Positions 1-9,880 of a DNA stretch of 64,000 nucleotides are shown here, piece after piece. The stretch is from Sinohyriopsis cumingii (taxonomy: Eukaryota; Mollusca; Bivalvia; Unionida; Unionidae). Position 1 is the stretch's first letter. Every line of letters begins with the position of its first letter. The DNA is taken from positions 135,865,579 through 135,929,578 of the forward strand of contig CM068829.1 in the NCBI GenBank assembly GCA_028554795.2, read 5' to 3'. The notes below the pieces were generated by a model. That model was given only the letters and a program-made list of their open reading frames with translations. It had not been told where the DNA came from and made no database searches. The translations under genes were made by a program, and so were the position numbers.

Positions 1-29
1 ACTCTCACAAACGTACGTGAGCTCAAACA

Positions 30-115
30 AACACACACACACACACACACTCACTCACTCACACACACACACACAAACACAGAGACACAGACACACACAC
101 ACACACACACACACA
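30..115. repeat. (AC)n microsatellite with interruptions
   Basis: Nearly uninterrupted AC dinucleotides, broken by TCACTCACTC and AAACACAGAG-type interruptions. It lies just outside the leftmost gene of the left virus-like element. Such CACTCACTC tails are common at the ends of molluscan SINEs, so this may be a SINE tail, but no SINE body is visible inside the window. Confidence 0.9.
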
Positions 116-185
116 GTCACATCAGTAAATGAGTGAGCATTTATAATCACACTACTCCTCACTCTCCCAAATTGGCAATTTTAAC

Positions 186-226
186 GGTCTCTTTTCTAGA
201 GTAATGGGGTAGCCCTGAGAAGGGCT
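186..226 (-). terminator. Histone-type mRNA 3' end (stem-loop plus purine-rich downstream element)
   Basis: On the minus strand 226-211 forms a perfect 6-bp stem AGCCCT/AGGGCT around the tetraloop TCTC. It is followed by ACCCCA and, about 13 nt later, by the purine-rich AGAAAAGAGACC (197-186). The stop codon of the preceding gene (233-231) is only 4 nt upstream of the stem. This is the arrangement of replication-dependent histone mRNA 3' ends: 16-nt stem-loop, ACCCA, then the histone downstream element read by U7 snRNP. The loop TCTC instead of TTTC is a small deviation. No AATAAA is seen nearby. Confidence 0.65.
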
Positions 227-230
227 GATT

Positions 231-736
231 TTATAACTCCAAATGCGCCTGGCTAATGGTTACATCTTCCGGGTCTGACGTCATAGACACATCTCCGGCT
301 CCAATCATTATCCCAATTGATTCTTTTGGTTGACTGGCTTCACTATCGCAGTCTTCACTTTCAGGGATAGTGAAGACTTCCCTCTGTCTTCACCTATTCC
401 ACACTCTTGGATGTTGAGGCGTCCTTATACTTTCCGCACGTACCTGTACTGCTAATGGCTGTGGTGCTAGTAGAGGCTGCTGTGTTAGTAGTGGCTGTGG
501 TGATTGTCTCTGTGGAGACGTCCTCGACTCAGGCTTGACCTCACACACAGGTCTCATCATTATGTGAGGTATGAGAGTTATTTCTTTTCGTCCTCTTCTG
601 TCTAATTTTTCTCCTCCTCCTCTTTTTCTACCCTGGCCTCTTCGGCTATGGCCTCCATAACCAGCTCATTTAGGAGTCGCCTGGCATATTCCAGGTGCAT
701 CTGGAGTTCAATTTTTGCGAGTCTGTTGATCAATCT
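231..736 (-). pseudogene. Unidentified peripheral gene of left element, possible histone-fold segment
   Basis: Two overlapping reading frames appear to be one broken gene. The first (736-602) encodes a helical, charged stretch with LEYARRLLNELVMEAIAEEA and a run of glutamates, ending in TAG. The second (open through 560-231) begins with basic residues, includes KEITLIPHIMM, becomes Gln/Pro-rich, has an in-frame TGA at 392-390 and ends with TAA at 233-231. The order long helix, basic turn, short K-x-I-T-x-I-P segment loosely resembles the alpha2-L2 part of core histones, but identity is low and this is only a suggestion. A TATA-like site lies upstream and a histone-type 3' end follows immediately. 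No ATG is obvious for the first part. Confidence 0.4.
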
Positions 737-781
737 TCACAGTTGATGAATCAACAAGGGTAGCCAGACTGACGAGCGCTC

Positions 782-1120
782 CCTTTATATGGATCAAGCA
801 CGGACATGAAGGAAAACATCCCCTGTGACCAAAACTTACATTGCCCATATCAGTACACCAACAAACATGGATCGCGCGGACTTAAAAGAAACACTCAGTC
901 ATATTTTACTTACAAACACTAATTACAATCACAAAATGACTATTTGACTAGCTACGGAAAACGAAGTGCTTATAGACACAATTCTAACAAAGTCAAACGA
1001 ACGAAGTGCTTATAGACACACTTCTAACAAAGTTAAAAAGAGAATTAGTCAACAGTGAATGGTAAGACTGAAGACTAACCCGCCTTATATGGTTCAAGCG
1101 CGGACGTGATAAAAAACATC
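782..1120. repeat. Direct repeats and TATA-like sites upstream of the peripheral gene
   Basis: Two sorts of direct repeat lie here. A roughly 38-bp unit (782-820 and 1083-1120) contains CCTTATATGG or CTTTATATGG followed by a conserved CAAGC-CGGAC core; each copy reads as a TATA box on the minus strand (TATAAA at 789-784) and the right copy also fits a CArG box. Between them a 40-bp unit, starting ACGAAGTGCTTATAGACACA, is tandemly duplicated at 961-1040. The TATA at 784-789 is about 50 bp upstream of the minus-strand ORF at 736. The stretch 1041-1280 holds nothing else I can name. Confidence 0.6.
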
Positions 1121-1280
1121 TGTACCCTGTTTAGAGTCGGAACGCTAGGATAGTTTGATTTGAGGGAGAGGGATAGAGAGTCAAAGAGCATGTGTTATCA
1201 TAAAAATGGCAAACAAACGACAGTTGCATTTTTGTCATAACTCAACATTTGTATTCAAATAGCTAACAACGAACAAATTT

Positions 1281-1286
1281 TTTATT
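1281..1286 (-). terminator. Poly(A) signal of the protease gene
   Basis: AATAAA on the minus strand begins 8 nt past the TAA stop (1296-1294) of the protease gene. It shows that the structural-gene block ends as a conventional polyadenylated transcript, in contrast to the histone-like ends of the peripheral genes. Confidence 0.6.
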
Positions 1287-1293
1287 TAACAAT

Positions 1294-1940
1294 TTAACTA
1301 ACAAACTCTTTTTTAAATGGCAATCTATTTTCACAAGGTTGACAACGTTGTGAACTGAAGTTAGACTTCCACTGTTGGAAGTCATTGGGCCATTGATTTA
1401 CACTACGTTTCCTACCTAAAGACAAAAGATAACCATAATGCTCACAAAACCATCGATCTACTTTGTCGTCGTTTCTAAATGATTGACGATCAAAAGAAGT
1501 CACTAAATGTTTTAAAGAGTATCCAAGGTTGCGTTGATGAAGAAGATACACATAATATTGTCCAAACACCATAGAATCTGTGCCTTGCAATTTCACATTA
1601 TTGAATCGTTTAGTCTGGGCATTTCTTTTCATATAGTCAATGATATCGTCTTCCAAAGGTGGTAATCCATCTGAATCAAAATACTCCACATAATCTTCTT
1701 TAGGAAAGTAGACGGCTACCCGGTAGGTTCTTGGGAGATGTCGTCCCTGTTGATGACATAAGCTTGATGGTCTTGAGGTTTGCGATGAGGCGGTTCATCT
1801 TTACCACACACGACAGTATTCCAAGAAGCAGTGTACAAACTGTGGTTCAGAAGGTGATAAAGTTCCCAAGTATCCAAACGATCCATCGGTTCTAAACTAC
1901 GTCCTCGCAGGATTTTCTTTCGACGATCATTAAAACCCAC
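1294..1940 (-). pseudogene. Adenain-like cysteine protease (Polinton PRO), inactivated
   Basis: The adenovirus-type maturation protease family cuts capsid precursors. The N-terminal half (1940-1716) has RLDTWELYHLLN and VVCGKDE...YVINRDD. The C-terminal half (1689-1294) has VEYFDSDGLPPLEDDI, then a GQYYVYLLHQRNLGYSL segment that matches the catalytic-Cys region. The halves are in different frames, joined near 1710-1725 by a frameshift. The two expected catalytic positions are not preserved: the usual GTHW-type His motif is absent at the junction, and the Cys position before GQY is Phe. Length (about 210 codons) fits the family. It lies directly downstream of the capsid-type gene, with AATAAA after its stop. 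A dead relic; identification is fairly secure from motif order. Confidence 0.75.
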
Positions 1941-2427
1941 ATTGTGAGGATTCTTTTAGGGCCGTGTCGTTAAACGTGTTCTCACCCGCTGTTTCAGGTT
2001 TCCATACCACGCAAGCATTCAGATGAGTGTTTATGGCCTCGTTTCCGTATGTCAAGAGATTTTCCAGGTACGCTCGGTAAGGGTAAGTATCCTTGATGCT
2101 GCTGAATAGTTTGTTATTTAAGTACAAATACATTTCGATAACCGAAGAATGCATGAAATTGTTGAGGGGAGCTACTCTATCATCGACTCCTGAAGGGTCA
2201 TTGTCTGCCGCTTTTTTCACTTGGACTTTCAAGTAAAAGTAACTGCTGTTCACATTGATGTAATCTTCGGGCTGTCCTTTGATTTCAAACTCGATGGGAG
2301 CTGAATACGTCAAAGAGGAGACGGGTTGATATTCGATCCATTGGGATTCTTATATCGTCATCATGGTGGGTGGCATGGCAGATAGATCCAGTTCCGACTT
2401 GGAACAGGCACAAGACTCTCGGTGCAT
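1930..2427 (-). pseudogene. Capsid-type protein of Polintons (F54H12.2-like), N-terminal part
   Basis: The start ATG at 2427 is followed by KSELDLSAMPP and, after an in-frame TAA at 2352-2350, by WIEYQPVSSLTYSAPIEFEI, YINVNSSYFYLKVQV and MYLYLNNKLFSSIKDTYPYRAYLE. This is the conserved N-terminal half of the F54H12.2-like proteins that accompany protease and integrase in animal Maverick/Polinton elements and are thought to be capsid proteins. Family members are usually around 400-450 residues; here only about 165 codons remain before a stop at 1930, and the protease begins at once. The C-terminal half is therefore deleted. Confidence 0.75.
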
Positions 2428-2535
2428 CAGTTTTTTGTCTCTATGATTTAATAATCAAAAAGGTCTAAATCTCGGACTATTCTTCTTTTCTTAGTCTTTC
2501 TAGCTTTATAAGTGTGAAGGCTTCTGAAGGGGTGT
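2428..2535 (-). other. Short decayed spacer between capsid-type and basic-protein genes
   Basis: The interval between the stop of the small basic protein and the start of the capsid-type gene contains basic codons (KKRR-like in one minus frame) but several stops. I cannot assign it. Confidence 0.4.
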
Positions 2536-2679
2536 TTACTTCGTCGTCTCTTTCAAAGCGTGGAATCCTCGTGTCACCATCGGTTTAATTACGGGGGCCA
2601 CTGAACGAGAGACTGATTTCAGCATATCAACTTAACCATATCCTCGCTGTCGAGCGACGCCTCGGTACACTGGATACAT
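2536..2679 (-). pseudogene. Small basic virion-associated protein (pVI/pX-like)
   Basis: A 47-codon minus frame starts MYPVYRGVARQRGYG, then after an in-frame TAA (2634-2632) continues as a basic segment SVSRSVAPVIKP and ends at TAA 2538-2536. A short Arg-rich N-terminus followed by an amphipathic segment is typical of the minor virion proteins encoded beside the capsid gene in Polintons. It sits between the penton-like and capsid-type genes, the usual place. One nonsense codon makes this a pseudogene. Confidence 0.6.
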
Positions 2680-2689
2680 GATTTACGTG

Positions 2690-3320
2690 TCATTAGAGAA
2701 TCGTTTTGGAAAATGGAGTTTCACCGTGACTTTCCCTTTGGTAAATGGAATATTTTGTCCCAGATATCCTTTTATAGCAATGTTGACAGTGTCAAAATAC
2801 GGCGAATAAAAACGACAATTCACGACAAAATAAAATGGACAACACTTTACCCTCCGAAAATTTCATAAGTAGGCGACGAGATACTTTATGGTACTCAATG
2901 GTGACACTTTTCCCGACACCCTCCAAAACTTTAAGAAACATAGCATTAAACTTGGTAGCAATCGTGCTCACCAAATTTTGACAGCTAAAATAATAGCCTA
3001 GGAGAATTACGAAGATATAGTTAAATTTTTGAGTTTTATCATTACATGATTTTTTTATCATATTTAAAATTAATCAAGTACTTTTGCACTTGCGCGTGAT
3101 GAGTTTCTACCGTAAAAAGAATTTGATTTTGGAAGGACATTCAAGACTTGTGTCCGGTGAATGATTTCCATCAAGGCCACATCGCAGTTGGCTTCGTGAT
3201 CCAGTTTGATGGTCTGAGGTTATTTGGCCGTGTAACAACACAAAGTGTTGTGTGCAAACACCTCTATGGAACTGTCACTAGGAAAGGTAAAATAAAATTG
3301 GGCATTGTTATTTATAATTT
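2690..3320 (-). pseudogene. Penton-like/minor capsid protein of Polinton
   Basis: The minus frame from about 3300 reads QFYFTFPSDSSIEVF, HNTLCCYTAK, an in-frame TAA (3222-3220), then PQTIKLDHEANCDVALMEII, which is the conserved start of the penton-like protein. Further left, in other frames, come SVTIEYHKVSRRLLMKFSEG (near 2880) and FDTVNIAIKGYLGQNIPF and GKVTVKLHF (about 2780-2710), matching its C-terminal beta-rich region. At least two frameshifts and one stop separate these parts. In Polintons this protein caps the vertices beside the jelly-roll capsid protein. Short plus-strand ORFs here are shadows. Confidence 0.7.
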
Positions 3321-3433
3321 CAGAGTTCTGCTGCTGTGCGAGGAGTCACTGACAGTGCAAGGAGTGTCTAAAAGAGGATTGTTGTTGTTGTTGTTGAAAT
3401 GGTGACTGCTGGGAAGGTGACTGACATTGGACG

Positions 3434-3721
3434 CTAGGTTCCCGTTTTACCGGAGTATTTCATGGAAGGACTGTGAAGAAGGTAACCGATGCAACTGCTC
3501 ATTAACATGGTCCACAATTGTTGCAAACTCAGTTTAGCAATGGCTGCACCGATAACACAATACACCACAAAGATTTGGCAGAGAAAGACTATTTGCGTTT
3601 TAGTCACACGTTCTGCACACCACACCCACAAGGATTGCTTTTGTAGTTATTGCAGAGAAGAACTCGGTGAAGAAGCGGTCACTGCAGTGGCATCGGTAGC
3701 TGAGGCTGTGTGGAAGGGCAT
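3434..3721 (-). pseudogene. Small single-pass membrane protein, unidentified
   Basis: A minus frame opens at ATG 3721, has an in-frame TAA at 3649-3647 and continues to 3434. The second half has a strongly hydrophobic segment IVFLCQIFVVYCVIGAAIA, suitable for one membrane span, followed by CIGYLLHSPSMKYSGKTGT. A CAA-rich (Gln) tract follows at 3382-3397 in another frame. It lies between integrase and the penton-like gene. I do not recognise a family; its position suggests a virion or egress membrane protein. Confidence 0.4.
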
Positions 3722-3726
3722 GATGG

Positions 3727-4835
3727 TTACTTTTTTATAGTCGATGACTGGGTGGATATCCTCTCCAAGGCACTGACTTCTTTGACACATCGTTTTCCCA
3801 CTTTACGGGTTCTTTGTTCGAGAATGCTTTCAGTGTAGTACACGTCTTCTTTTTTGATGACACGTTGTAACTCCGTCAAGTAAAACGTTCCTTTTAATAC
3901 TTTCCCGTTCATGTCTTCCAGTTTATAGACGGTAACATGACGGCCATGCACTTGTCCAGTGACACGAAACAATTCGGTGGTCCTGCTGGGTAAGTAACCT
4001 TTGTCGAAAATGGGTTTGATTTTGCCAATGCGCACCCAGTCTTCGACTCCCAACACTCCACTTTTTTTGGGGACAGCCACCGTCGGGGACGTACCAAACA
4101 GGCACTCGAAAACAGTCACTTCGTTATCGGGAGTCACGTTTTGGATGGCACGTTCGATGCCTCGATGGTAAGTGTTGTTGTACGCTTGAATCAGGTGCGA
4201 AAAGATGTCGATGTACTTGAGAGTGTGGTGATGCGTAAAATAGTTCCACATGCGTTCTTTCAATGTGCGTTAAAAACGTTTCCCGATGCTAGCTTTGGTT
4301 TCGGGATTCTCGGTGATGAAAAAATTAATGTCACGTTACTTTAATTCTTTTTTGGAAAGCTTGGTTCATAAATTTGCTGCCTTTGTTGGCTTGCCATCAA
4401 AGGGGGTGACGATCACTTTATTTCAATACCAGTTGGAGGGCTCGTACTAATTCACTGCTCGATTTGGAAGTCAATGGCACGATCCTGGCAAATTTGGAAA
4501 AGACGTCGATGACACAAAGAAATACATTTAGCCATGATTGTAGGTAGCCAAATGAGAAATATCGGCTAAATCGGCTTGCCATCGATGATCGATACCCTCC
4601 ACTCGGGTGTGACTTCTGGAAAAGTTTTGTCGAATGGGTTTATGTAAAGTGTTCGTGGCTTGTTCTTGTAACCATGTTGCACTAGAGGTAAACGGAGACT
4701 TTTCAGACGGGTTTATGCAGCAAAATATAATTTCTGAAACCCTCCGTAACCTGCAGGATGGGATGGATCGTAGTAAATGCTAGCTAACGCCTTCTCTAAT
4801 TTTTTGAATAAGTCATCGCTGATGCTATTTTGGAT
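3727..4835 (-). pseudogene. Retroviral-type (rve) integrase of Polinton, inactivated
   Basis: Polinton integrases insert the linear genome into host DNA. Reading leftwards: ALASIYYDPSHPAGYGG (about 4790-4740), a Zn/linker part WLQEQATNTLHKPIRQNF, then the core with DHRWQADLADISHLATYNHG (near 4590-4540; the first catalytic Asp is present) and VIDVFSKFARIVPLTSKSS. The second Asp region reads WQANKGSKFMNQAF and the Glu region ASIGKRF, so both other acidic catalytic positions are lost. The C-terminal ORF (4263-3727) is well kept, with an SH3-like part and the chromo-like ending FYLTELQRV...YTESILEQR. There are several frameshifts and stops in 4264-4740. Confidence 0.8.
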
Positions 4836-5028
4836 GGGACGAAAGGGTGGTTTGGAAACGGCTTCACGTGTCCTATGTGCCACGCGAGTAGAAGTCGAAG
4901 TTAGTGTGGAGGTGGAGGTGGTAAAGGAATGACGTTGGTCTTCTTTTCCTTTTTTACCTATGGTTTCCCTACTTCCTTTTTAACTTCTGTCGAAGGAGGA
5001 GTGGACATAATCTTTTTAACCCACGCTT

Positions 5029-5481
5029 TCAGGTCTTCTCGATGGGGTGTGGGGGAAGGGTTAACAAGGACGTTGCAATCTTACTAGGAATGTTAGCTGT
5101 TGGCGGTGTCTGAAAGATTTCTCGTACATCTTCCTCATGTATTTGTGAGGTTGTGTCTGTCTTGACCGCTGGGGGTGGTGGAGATAGTGGTGGCGATGGA
5201 CTTTTCAACAAGGCTTTAATCTCTTTCAGAGTGGGCAGAGCTGTTTCTTCTAAAGCTTTCTGGTGAAAGAGTTGTAGTTGTTGCAAGAGTTGACCGTACT
5301 TTTGAAATGTTTCTGTTTCGGACAAATCGTTGCGATTAATGAACGACTGCAATTCGTGTTGTAACTGGGGCAGCTCGGTCAAATTCGGATTGGGAGGCAA
5401 ATGACGGGTCCGTTGTTCTTGCCAACGATGGTATTCCATTAATCGTTTGTAAGGCACTAAAGCTAGTTTTTGTCCTTCCAT
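5029..5481 (-). CDS. Coiled-coil, Pro-rich Polinton protein upstream of integrase
   Basis: A 150-codon frame without internal stops starts MEGQKLALVPYKRLMEYHRW. Residues 30-85 are rich in Leu/Gln/Glu and predicted helical (LQHELQSFINRND, YGQLLQQLQLFHQKALEE), followed by a Pro-rich linker (SPSPPLSPPPPA) and an acidic segment. An ORF with a PYKRLMEY-like start and a coiled coil commonly precedes the integrase in animal Polintons; its role is unknown. The last part may be frameshifted, because basic and Pro-rich codons continue in another frame to about 4860, where the integrase begins. Confidence 0.55.
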   Translation of the reverse strand: MEGQKLALVPYKRLMEYHRWQEQRTRHLPPNPNLTELPQLQHELQSFINRNDLSETETFQKYGQLLQQLQLFHQKALEETALPTLKEIKALLKSPSPPLSPPPPAVKTDTTSQIHEEDVREIFQTPPTANIPSKIATSLLTLPPHPIEKT

Positions 5482-5828
5482 TCCATTTCAATGGTCACGT
5501 CTGAGATTTTTGGACTCCAGAGGTCCCTTTTATCTGCTTGGTCATTTTTATCTTGATCCCACGAGTCCTCCAACAACGTTCCCAATACTCCTTTCAGCAA
5601 GGGTCCAAACAACAGAGGCAACATTCCTCTGCTTTGTACCAACATCTTCTTCTTTTATCGAATGTGCATTATCATTTGAACCATTTGGCGAAGAACTTGA
5701 CGATGTTTGGCTAAGTATTGTGTCTGGTGTTTAGACAAAGGTATTCTGCGTTTCAAGACGTTTAAACAACATTCGCACACGGTATCGATGACATCATTGG
5801 AGACGGTTTGAATGATTTATTTTCGCAT
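5463..5828 (-). pseudogene. Small conserved Polinton ORF with hydrophobic C-terminus
   Basis: A single minus frame from ATG 5828 contains VIDTVCECCLNVLKRRIPLS and KHRQVLRQMVQM, then after a stop MLVQSRGMLPLLFGPLLKGV. A Cys-rich helix, a basic stretch and a GG/LLP-type hydrophobic tail occur in a small protein encoded between polymerase and the coiled-coil gene of many animal Polintons, perhaps a membrane-active minor virion protein. There are in-frame stops at 5819-5817 and 5657-5655 with the frame kept, so only point mutations have hit it. It overlaps the next gene's start by about 19 nt. Confidence 0.65.
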
Positions 5829-5844
5829 GGGTGGAGAAGCTTTG

Positions 5845-8800
5845 GACAGGACGGACAACATGTCCCTATGTTCGACTAAACGAGGAAGCAGTCCATTTCT
5901 TTTCTTTCCTTTGGGTTAAAAGAGGGATGGTTTCTCGGGGTGACATCTTTTGGGTGTTCAGGATAGATCCTTTCTCTTTATACTCCGTGTACACTTCTCT
6001 TTGTTTTTATTGTCCTGGTATTCGTAGCCGCAATATTTAGGACCGCTACTAGCGAAACTTAAAATCTTACCGTCGGGGTGTTCGTATGTCCAGGCTCTTA
6101 AACGGTCTCCTTCGATGTCTGGGTGACATTGAACAAGGCGATCAATGTAGATGCAACTGTCAGTGTCAAAGTACAGGACGCGATCACCTAACAGTTCTAA
6201 AGCTTCGTACAATTTAAGCGAGGATGGGCTGTCACGTAAGCCGCAATGATTACATTTCCACATTCGTCAGCTTGTACAAATTCCAGTTATTCTTCGTAAT
6301 TGACTAAGATCAAATCCTCACGAACAACATTCACGTTTTTCATGTTTTTAGTTTTGTCGGAAATCATCTGGAAGTACCGGAAAGGTTCTTTCAAATACTC
6401 CGTCTTAGGTAAACACAGTCGTTGTGACATTTTGCCGTACAAGCAATGTATCATCACTTTGGCAAACGATCGCCTTCTTTCGTTTTTCTCTATGTGGTCT
6501 AAACAGATGCTTTCCTGCTCCCAGTATTTCTGTTTGAATTTCATCTGGTCTTCGGGAGTGAGGCACCAGGAAGGATAGACACAAGGTTCTTGTTTCAGTT
6601 TCAAAAAGGCAACCTCGTAGTCTGCGAAAATGCCTTTCTGAGTCTCGTCGATCTTGTGGTACTGTTCTGTCTTTGGAAAGAGGTAAATTTTGTACACGTC
6701 TAACAGCTGGTATCAGATGTCAAGAGCTTTAAACAATTCTGTGCTGACCCACGTTCCCGTCAAAGCGCGTTCTTCCTGAGTCTGCAGACAAGGCTGGTCT
6801 TGGTTGCATATTTCGACACTAGTACGGCTCAAGGGAAACATCATTTTTCCTTGGCAATGGTGAGGTAAAACGGGATGGTATAAGGCCGTGGGAGGCAAGA
6901 CTGTGCACTTGATCAAGCCTTCGTATTGTCGAATGTTGTCCAAGTCAATGTGTTCCGTCAGCAATTATGGTTGCCTGCGGAAAAACGACAACATTTGCAC
7001 ACGTAAGGAGACAGTGAACACACGTCCAATTATTTAATTGCTGCTCCTTTCTCTTCGTGAGCGTGGTACAGAAAACATGTGGCATTTGTCCGTCCTCCGT
7101 ACAAACTATCCCGCGGGTTCATTGGGTCCACCAACTTGTAACTTTTCTTGATGCGTTTAAACTCATAATCGGTTTTTAAACGGTGATCGTACTCATGTCT
7201 CCGCATTTCAGCTACTTGGTATCCTTGCTGTTCTAACATGAAACGCCGCTGACAAGTGGCCTGGTACATTACATCCATGGTTCGTTGCAAAAACTGATGT
7301 TTGGTGCCACGTCCAGGGTAGCAAAGGGGACATCGGTGAAAAAAGCAGCCTTTAAACTCGCACACGATCTGAGGGTTTTCTAAGTCCCGTCCATCCACTG
7401 ATAAGTTCCGCTGTGGGGATGTTGGATCCATTTGTTTTCCTTGTCGCACAAGTAATGTAGCCATCGCAGGGCTTTGACCGAGTACTGACGCTTGACAAAG
7501 TTGTTCGTTTGAGGGCTGATGACAGCCAGGGTGTTTTTGGGCATCAATCGTTGGCGGTACTCTAAGGAGCACGCTTAGACAATTGTGCGGGCTTCTTTGA
7601 AAAGATCGACCCCTCCGTGTTCAATGAATAGTTCTCGATATTCATCACAGCAACGCCGTAAAATATTCACGTCGGAACAACAATAGTTTAGCATTTCTTT
7701 ATGAAGGTCGAAAGGGTCCAATGCCTGAGTCTTGTACCAAGCTTAGAAATCTTCTCGTTGTTCGGTATGCATGTTGTCGGGGTCGTAGTCGTGATCCTCA
7801 GGCAAATGGGGTAGAACGGCGTGGTGATTGGCTTAGTATTGAAAAAGTGAGGACAGTAGTCGTTGGTCTTTTCTGTCATTTAAAATGTTTTAGGCATTCG
7901 ACTCAAAGGCATGGTTAAGTAGCTCATCGAATCTTTAAGCTGTAATTGTCCCACTTGCATGGAAATGATTTTGGCTCAGTTCAAAGTGACTTTCAGACGT
8001 TCGGTACTTTGTTCCGTATATTATCTCAAAAGAAATTGTCCATCGTATCCCGCGAAATTGTGATCCATCACCGTGGCATGGCGATGACAATCTTCATAAC
8101 GTTCGATGTCCTTTTGGTTCCACGTCTCATCGATGGGGTCTAAGATCCATTAGGCGAAATCGCTCAGCGTATTCGGTCTCCGAATAATTTTCTCACATCC
8201 TCCAGGAATCTTGCTGCAGTGAGGGCAGTGACTAAAGATAGGCTCCTGGATGCACTTTTCGCACGCTCGATGAGCCACGCAAAAATTAGGAATGTGAATG
8301 TCAGTCTCTTGGATGCATTTGAAATCGATAAAGATAAAATTGCCTTTCTTCTGGTCATTGTCTTCCTCTTGATGTTTGGAATGGTATTTTTGAATGTAGC
8401 ATTGGTGTTCGAAGTCCACTATTTGGTGACAAATGTGACATCGTTTTGTTCCTGAACGTGTACCATGACATTATTGGTACCTATACCTTGTCCACGTGTA
8501 GGGCACAATCTCAGGAGTTGACAAGCACTTTTCTGCTGTGAACCTTGGGTCTTCAGATGTTGTTGGTACCAGGCAGGGCTGACAAATGTGGGCTGACAAG
8601 CATAGCAATATACTCGTTCTTGTTCTTCTCCAGACAGGGTTGAGAGGCCAAACATCCTGAGCATTTCGATCCACAATGCTTGTGTTGTTCTTGGTTGTTA
8701 TAACTATGGTCAGATTTCTCACAAAAATAACTCTCTCCTAGGAAAGGGGTGATACTGGTGATGGCGTCGAAATGTTCATCGTGATAATGAACGTGAATGT

Positions 8801-9742
8801 ATTTTCCGTATTTGAAATCTTTGCCTCGAAACAATTGAGGTACGCGCACTTCATGAGGGAGTACTTTCAAGGTGTAGCTTGGAGCTAGGACATCTTGCAA
8901 TTTTTGCATTTCAGTAATACCACAGGATGTGTCTTTGGACAATCCTGCTTGCTGAAACAGGAGTTCTGTTTCTCTTCGTTGTTTGGCTCGATCCGATCGT
9001 TGAATAATTTTCCAAGTTCATTTCCATTCTAACGTGTCTTTCTTGTTTGGCATAATTTCCTCCCACCACGATGGCACGGGCTAAACACATTTGGTTTTTG
9101 AGGTTTGTTAATTTGGACGAGGTTACGCTTGATGCTACGAAGGTCGTCTACCAATAACACTTTTCTGCGTAGTCCGGTCCCTTTGGGGAAAGACACGTGG
9201 GTCATGAACAGTGTCGCTTTTCTATCGGTGATGTGAAACTTGTCGTTGGATTGTTGCACGTATTCAATCTTTGGAAGGTGTTAATTCTGCTGGGCTAGTA
9301 AACTCGATCCAAACGGGGGACTTCAGACTGTCGTGATGAATGGAAAGTCTCAAGCGATCGTATTCTGTGGCTTCACATTGTCGTTTCAGTGTGGTTAAGA
9401 AAACATTCCATACCTCGATGATGAAGCCCTCTGCTTTCTGCAGCGGTACGTTGGACTGAAATCTTTAAACTTCACCATGGAAGTGTAAGCCGTCGTTCTA
9501 AATGTTCTAGAGGAGTGATATTCCGTCTCCTGAATGTGATAGTATTTTTCAGTGTTTACTAATTGTGGTGAACTTTGGCTGGGTGTAGACTCTCTGGGTC
9601 TGGAGTCTGGCTCACTCATGTCATCTTCAAAATCACTGGCACGAATTTGTGCCAAGACTTCAGCTACTATGCGAGGGGATAAACCACGTTTCTGTCTATT
9701 ACTTTGTTTTCTTCTTCCTTCTTCACGACATGATGCGATCAT
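5845..9742 (-). pseudogene. Protein-primed family B DNA polymerase (Polinton PolB), fragmented
   Basis: This is the replicative polymerase. Fragments in order (minus strand) are: 9742-9395 N-terminal, with Ser/Arg-rich linker and SMVKFKDFSPTYRCRKQRA; 9259-9029 with FMTHVSFPKGTGL; 8942-8553 with YIHVHYHDEHFDAITSITPF and a Cys-rich stretch; 8419-8150, exonuclease motif region FIFIDFKC, in which the usual DxE pair is not complete; 7572-7030 with FKGCFFHRCPLCYPGR and NPRDSLYGGRTNA; 6964-6713 with EERALTGTWVSTEL; 6697-6287; and 6263-5958 with the polymerase motif C YFDTDSCIYI (DTDS at 6167-6156). Full length (about 1,200 codons) is covered but at least seven frameshifts or stops break it. It starts opposite the zinc-knuckle gene across a shared promoter. 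Confidence 0.85.
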
Positions 9743-9880
9743 TTCATCTAACTGCGAAAAGTCAAATGTCTACATTTTAAACACCATGGGTCACTTTATA
9801 TCCATGTCAGACCATCGTATATATAAAAGATGTGTGTCTTCCCTTCCAATATTCATTTCACTCTCAAACAGAGCAGAACG
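9743..9880. promoter_or_regulatory. Bidirectional TATA promoter between PolB and zinc-knuckle genes
   Basis: The 138 bp between the two divergent start codons hold a TATA box for each direction. On the plus strand TATATATAAAAG (9818-9829) lies 52 bp before the ATG at 9881. On the minus strand GATATAAAG (about 9803-9795) lies 53 bp before the PolB start at 9742. Such compact back-to-back promoters are typical of small DNA viruses. Start sites are inferred from TATA spacing only. Confidence 0.6.

Noticed and set aside
8219..8455. Plus-strand ORF with hydrophobic C-terminus inside the polymerase gene
   Set aside because: It is antisense to the PolB exonuclease region, which has clear homology on the minus strand.
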